Part shown: piece by piece, positions 39,736 to 42,861 of the stretch
Layout of the letters: each line of letters begins with the position of its first letter
Position numbering within the stretch: the stretch's first letter is position 1
Assembly: GCA_964452085.1 (NCBI GenBank)
Contig: CAYVKL010000015.1
Span: forward strand, 1-42,861
Direction of reading: 5' to 3'
Origin: Methanobacterium sp964452085
GTDB lineage: Archaea; Methanobacteriota; Methanobacteria; Methanobacteriales; Methanobacteriaceae
DNA: 42,861 nt
Made by a program: the position numbers and the translations under genes
Notes under the pieces: model-generated
Database searches by the model: none
What the model saw: only the letters and a program-made list of their open reading frames with translations
Told to the model about the DNA's origin: nothing

Positions 39736-41019
39736 TCAAAGAAGCCTAATTAGAATGGTTTCTTCTTTAACGAAATCATGTTTTTCAATGAGTTTCAGGG
39801 CTTTTTGCATATTTTTCTCCAGAGCATGGTGTGTAACCATGAATATAGGCACTGCTTCACTTTGATGGGCTTTTTTCTGACTTACCGATTCAATGCTTAT
39901 GTCCAAATCGCTCAGAATACCAGATATGGTGTGAATGACTCCGGGTTCATCTAAAGCAGTTATTCTTAAGTAATATTTGCATTTTACGTTGGAAATATCT
40001 TTAATATTTTTAACCCTACTTTGGTGAGGTCCATAGGCCACGGGTCGTTCCATATCTTCAATTATATCTATACAATCACCCACCACTGCACTGGCAGTGG
40101 GCATCATACCAGCACCCGGCCCGTACATGAGCACAGGCCCCACCACATCACCTTCCAGATAAACTGCATTGAAAACATCGTTAACTGAGGCTAACAAGTG
40201 GGTTTTAGGTACAAGGGTGGGATGAACTCTTATCTCAAGCTCGCCATTATCAATCTGGGCGATGGCCAGTAATTTAATCACACTACCCAGTTCCGTGCTG
40301 GCGAACTGGATATCATCAGGGGTGATACTGGTTATGCCTTCCACATGGAATTTTTCCTGTTTTACGTAAACACCAAAACCCAGTATGCTGAGAATTATAA
40401 GTTTTTGGGCAGTATCATGTCCTTCCACATCAAAAGTTGGGTCTGCCTCAGCATAACCCATTTCCTGGGCTTGCTTTAAAACCAAATCAAAATCCAAACC
40501 TTCATCAGCCATTTTGGTTAGGATGTAATTGGCAGTTCCGTTTATTATCCCATAAACAGTTTCTATGTTGTTGGCAGCCAGGCTGTCATTTAAGGGTTCC
40601 AAGAGAGGTATTCCTCCACCCACACTTGCTTCAAAACAGAGCCTAACTTCATTTTCCCTGGCGCAATCTGTAACTTCCTGCCAGTGTTTTGCTAAAAGGG
40701 CTTTATTGGCAGTTACTACATGTTTACCATTTCTCATGGCTTTTAAAATGAAATTAAGTGCGGGTTGGTAACCTCCCACAAGTTCGATAACAATATCAAT
40801 GTCATCATCTTCCAGGATGTCATCCACATTGGTGGAGAGTATCTTCGGGTTTACTTCCACACCACGATCAGTGGTTATGTCCAGGTCCACTATACGTTTA
40901 AGATTAACCTTTTTATTTACTTTACCTTCTATCAGGTTGAGGTTTTGGTTAAAGGTGGCCACTACTCCACTACCTATGGTTCCAAAACCAATAAGTCCTA
41001 TATTCACGGTTTCTTCCAT
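39736..41019 (-). CDS. hom: Homoserine dehydrogenase with ACT domain
   Basis: A 427-residue enzyme that reduces aspartate-4-semialdehyde to homoserine with NAD(P)H, the branch point toward threonine and methionine. The N-terminus has the nucleotide motif GLIGFGTIGSGV. VTANKALLAKH, FEASVGGGIPLLEPL, GIINGTANYILTKM and YAEADPTFDVEGHDTAQKL are the conserved catalytic and substrate-binding blocks. Residues about 350-425 form an ACT domain (YLRITALDEPGVIHTIS), usually the site of threonine feedback. Length fits the ACT-containing form. GGAATGAT precedes the ATG, and a TATA-like CTTATATTAAA lies about 60 bp upstream on the minus strand. The gene is monocistronic here. Confidence 0.96.
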   Translation of the reverse strand: MEETVNIGLIGFGTIGSGVVATFNQNLNLIEGKVNKKVNLKRIVDLDITTDRGVEVNPKILSTNVDDILEDDDIDIVIELVGGYQPALNFILKAMRNGKHVVTANKALLAKHWQEVTDCARENEVRLCFEASVGGGIPLLEPLNDSLAANNIETVYGIINGTANYILTKMADEGLDFDLVLKQAQEMGYAEADPTFDVEGHDTAQKLIILSILGFGVYVKQEKFHVEGITSITPDDIQFASTELGSVIKLLAIAQIDNGELEIRVHPTLVPKTHLLASVNDVFNAVYLEGDVVGPVLMYGPGAGMMPTASAVVGDCIDIIEDMERPVAYGPHQSRVKNIKDISNVKCKYYLRITALDEPGVIHTISGILSDLDISIESVSQKKAHQSEAVPIFMVTHHALEKNMQKALKLIEKHDFVKEETILIRLL

Positions 41020-41219
41020 CTAAATCATTCCGAAATAATTATTGATCATTCTTTTTATGATTCTTTGAGTTTTAATATAAGATTCTTTAAAGTTTTAATG
41101 TAATTGATTATTTGATTGTAGGGAGATATATTGATGTAGTTGAGTATAAAATAAAAGTTTGTTAAGTTTTGTAGGTGTATGTAACATGTTAATATAACCC
41201 TAGGAACATATTCTCCAGC

Positions 41220-42245
41220 CTAATTTAATTTCAAATGCTTTAATTTAACGTATTCTCCTAAAGATTCCCTGGTGGTTCCAACTATCAGGCGATAATGTGT
41301 TTTTTTACCAATAACTTTTTCCAGTTTTCCGCGGGCAAGTATTGTTTCACCTTCTCGTGCCTGACCTGAATAAGTGTGAGTGTAGGATGCAACTTCACGA
41401 ATGGGGACTTGAAGCCCGTCTAAGATTTTAACATCCTCCAACTGGTAAACTGCAGGATTATCAAATGCAGCCAGAGCATCAGAAACCACAGCCTCAATTT
41501 CCACAGTACCACAGGGTTCATAGGTTTCTTCACCAAATGTTCCCTTAATTTCATTCCATTCTCGAGTAGCTAATACATCAAATAGAGTACCATCAACCAC
41601 TCCTCTATTGTTTTTACGATCCTCGTACCACTGGAACTCATCATAACTCAAGGTTGAGTCTTTAATCCGTTTCTCATAAAGTCGAGCCCAATAATCCTCT
41701 CCAATGGCCTTCAAGGGACTTTCATCCTGATGTTTCATGGACTCAAATGTTTCCATAGCTTTCCGATGGTTTTTAAGGCCGTAAATTACAAAATCAATGT
41801 CAGATAATTGAGGATCGTATAAACCCGGTAATATGGAACCGGAAATCCCTAAATGTTTCCTGTTGATTCCAGCCTGTTTCTCGAAGGTTTCAGCCACTTT
41901 AATTACTTTAAGTAGAAGTTCATCCGGCGAAGGATGGTTCATAATCTCCTCCAGGCGATCAACTGGGCTTAAAATCTGTTCTATTCTATCAGTGGGAACG
42001 CCCATCATTTCCACCCTGGTCACTCCGCAGTCGAAAAGATAATCCGGATAAAAATCGTTTAAAAATTTATAAGCCTGTTTTGAATCTACTTTAGTATAAT
42101 TTGAACCATTCAATGTTCGTTCACCCTTCAGATCAGGGATGTAACGTAAGAAAGATAGTATTCTGTCTTTTGGATGTAGATATGTGGTGGTGGCCAGGAA
42201 TAGATCATCCTGGGTATAGATAAAGTCTCTGACTCTGGCTCGCAT
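41220..42245 (-). CDS. Predicted nucleotidyltransferase (COG1665-like)
   Basis: A 341-residue conserved archaeal protein. The centre has a polymerase-beta-like nucleotidyltransferase motif: ISGSILPGLYDPQLSDIDFV, with the Gly-Ser and the paired Asp residues that bind metal. The N-terminal ~130 residues (RDFIYTQDDLFLATTTYLHP ...) and C-terminal ~90 residues, with a small beta domain ending LKHLKLN, are specific to the archaeal family. The substrate is unknown. The start codon at 42245 lies only 11-32 bp from the divergent start of the PPC gene, and no ribosome site is visible, so its mRNA may be leaderless with its promoter within the neighbour. Confidence 0.85.
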   Translation of the reverse strand: MRARVRDFIYTQDDLFLATTTYLHPKDRILSFLRYIPDLKGERTLNGSNYTKVDSKQAYKFLNDFYPDYLFDCGVTRVEMMGVPTDRIEQILSPVDRLEEIMNHPSPDELLLKVIKVAETFEKQAGINRKHLGISGSILPGLYDPQLSDIDFVIYGLKNHRKAMETFESMKHQDESPLKAIGEDYWARLYEKRIKDSTLSYDEFQWYEDRKNNRGVVDGTLFDVLATREWNEIKGTFGEETYEPCGTVEIEAVVSDALAAFDNPAVYQLEDVKILDGLQVPIREVASYTHTYSGQAREGETILARGKLEKVIGKKTHYRLIVGTTRESLGEYVKLKHLKLN

Positions 42246-42277
42246 GAATTAATGTAATGCATGGCATATTATTAAAT

Positions 42278-42700
42278 ATGATAGTCAAAAGACTAATACC
42301 CGGTCAAGACCTTAAAAGGTCCCTGCAACAAATCAGGGATGAAAATGGTTTAAAATCAGGTGTTATCATCTGTATGGTTGGAAGTCTGGACAATGCAGTT
42401 CTCCGAATGGCAGATGAATCAAAAACTCTTATTAAAGGTCCTTTAGAGATAGTTTCTGCCACTGGAACCATAGCAACCAACGGAGTCCATGTTCATTTGG
42501 CAGTCTCAGATAGATCTGGTGCAGTTATTGGTGGCCACTTGATGAGTGGAAGTAAGGTACACACCACAGTTGAATTATGTATTTTAAGCTCTGAAGTGAT
42601 TTTTCGGAGAGATTTTGACCCTGAAACAGGTTTTAATGAGCTTGTGATTCTGGAGGGGCCGGATGTTAAGTCATCAGAAAGTAAAAATATGAATTATTAA
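42278..42700 (+). CDS. PPC/DUF296 domain protein
   Basis: A 140-residue single-domain protein of the PPC (plant and prokaryote conserved, DUF296) family: RLIPGQDLKRSLQQI at the start, GVIICMVGSLDNAVLR, VSATGTIATNGVHVHLAVSD and GGHLMSGSKVHTTVEL with clustered His residues that may bind metal. Plant relatives have it in AT-hook DNA-binding proteins; archaeal stand-alone forms are trimers of unknown role. The ATG at 42278 starts right at the conserved region; an ATG at 42257 would add seven residues. No ribosome site is seen for either. Confidence 0.85.
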   Translation: MIVKRLIPGQDLKRSLQQIRDENGLKSGVIICMVGSLDNAVLRMADESKTLIKGPLEIVSATGTIATNGVHVHLAVSDRSGAVIGGHLMSGSKVHTTVELCILSSEVIFRRDFDPETGFNELVILEGPDVKSSESKNMNY

Positions 42701-42728
42701 GATTCATTAGATTAAGATTCATTAGATT
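42699..42728. repeat. Two tandem 15-bp repeats
   Basis: AAGATTCATTAGATT occurs twice in direct succession just after the PPC gene stop, followed by a degenerate third start (AAGATTTAATTAGGG). Confidence 0.7.
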
Positions 42729-42773
42729 AAGATTTAATTAGGGTTAAATTAATTAGGAATTAAAGATTTATTA

Positions 42774-42861
42774 GAAGATTAAAGGAAGATTAAAGGAAGA
42801 TTAAAGGAAGATTAAAGGAAGATTAAAGGAAGATTAAAGGAAGATTAAAGGAAGATTAAAG
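42774..42861. repeat. Perfect 11-bp tandem repeat, at least 8 copies
   Basis: GAAGATTAAAG repeats eight times without a mismatch to the last base of the window, so the total number is unknown. The unit is not a multiple of three, so a conserved coding role is unlikely. Confidence 0.95.

Noticed and set aside
42774..42861. Repeat peptide gene
   Set aside because: An 11-bp unit shifts the frame every copy, TAA-like triplets recur, and no start with a ribosome site precedes it.

Overview
The window is AT-rich and reads as the chromosome of a pseudomurein-walled methanogen of the Methanobacteriales, most likely Methanobacterium or a close relative. The evidence is a pseudomurein-binding repeat fused to a transglutaminase-like peptidase at the left edge, archaeal TATA-type promoters with T-tract terminators, strong GGAGGTGAT-like ribosome sites, and many soluble PAS histidine kinases of the HisKA_2 type. 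Genus is an inference. I see no rRNA, tRNA, CRISPR array, IS element or phage gene.

Left part (1-10.9 kb): after two cell-surface genes (1-1103), eight minus-strand genes run from a TetR regulator at 10820 down to 1236. They are closely packed (ATGA overlaps at 10188-10191 and 2522-2525, other gaps 15-123 bp). In transcription order they encode TetR, a QueG-like protein with two 4Fe-4S motifs, a CPBP membrane protease, an iron-sulfur flavoprotein, a polysaccharide pyruvyl transferase-like protein, a 950-residue reductase/acyl-adenylate synthetase fusion, an ATC hydrolase-like protein and a GMC oxidoreductase with a CxxCxxCxxxC motif. This looks like a regulated redox/lipid or envelope operon of unknown product.

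Middle part (10.9-36.3 kb): a signalling island. Six intact soluble histidine kinases (10956, 12916, 20721, 27385, 29137, 32581) carry 2 to 7 PAS domains plus PocR, GAF or receiver modules. A CheB-CheR-PAS protein (24380) lies among them, although no chemoreceptor or other chemotaxis gene is visible. Three degraded kinase remnants (15249, 17091, 20313) show that the family duplicates and decays here. A 16-bp motif related to ACTAACGTTCGTTAGT occurs four times: twice in the TetR/kinase divergent promoter and once ahead of each of two kinase remnants. This suggests that one TetR regulon once covered both the redox operon and several kinases. Interspersed are a SnoaL-like protein, a flavodoxin with a divergent HxlR regulator, an ABC ATPase/FtsX pair with unusual ATPase motifs, three small unknown genes and a pyridoxamine oxidase-like flavoprotein.

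Right part (36.4-42.9 kb): mostly housekeeping and conserved archaeal genes. These are an Fpg/Nei-like protein lacking the N-terminal proline, an ACT/DUF5612 protein, a small unknown, a DUF6448 protein, a cupin, homoserine dehydrogenase (hom), a predicted nucleotidyltransferase and a PPC/DUF296 protein. The window ends inside a perfect 11-bp tandem repeat (eight copies visible).
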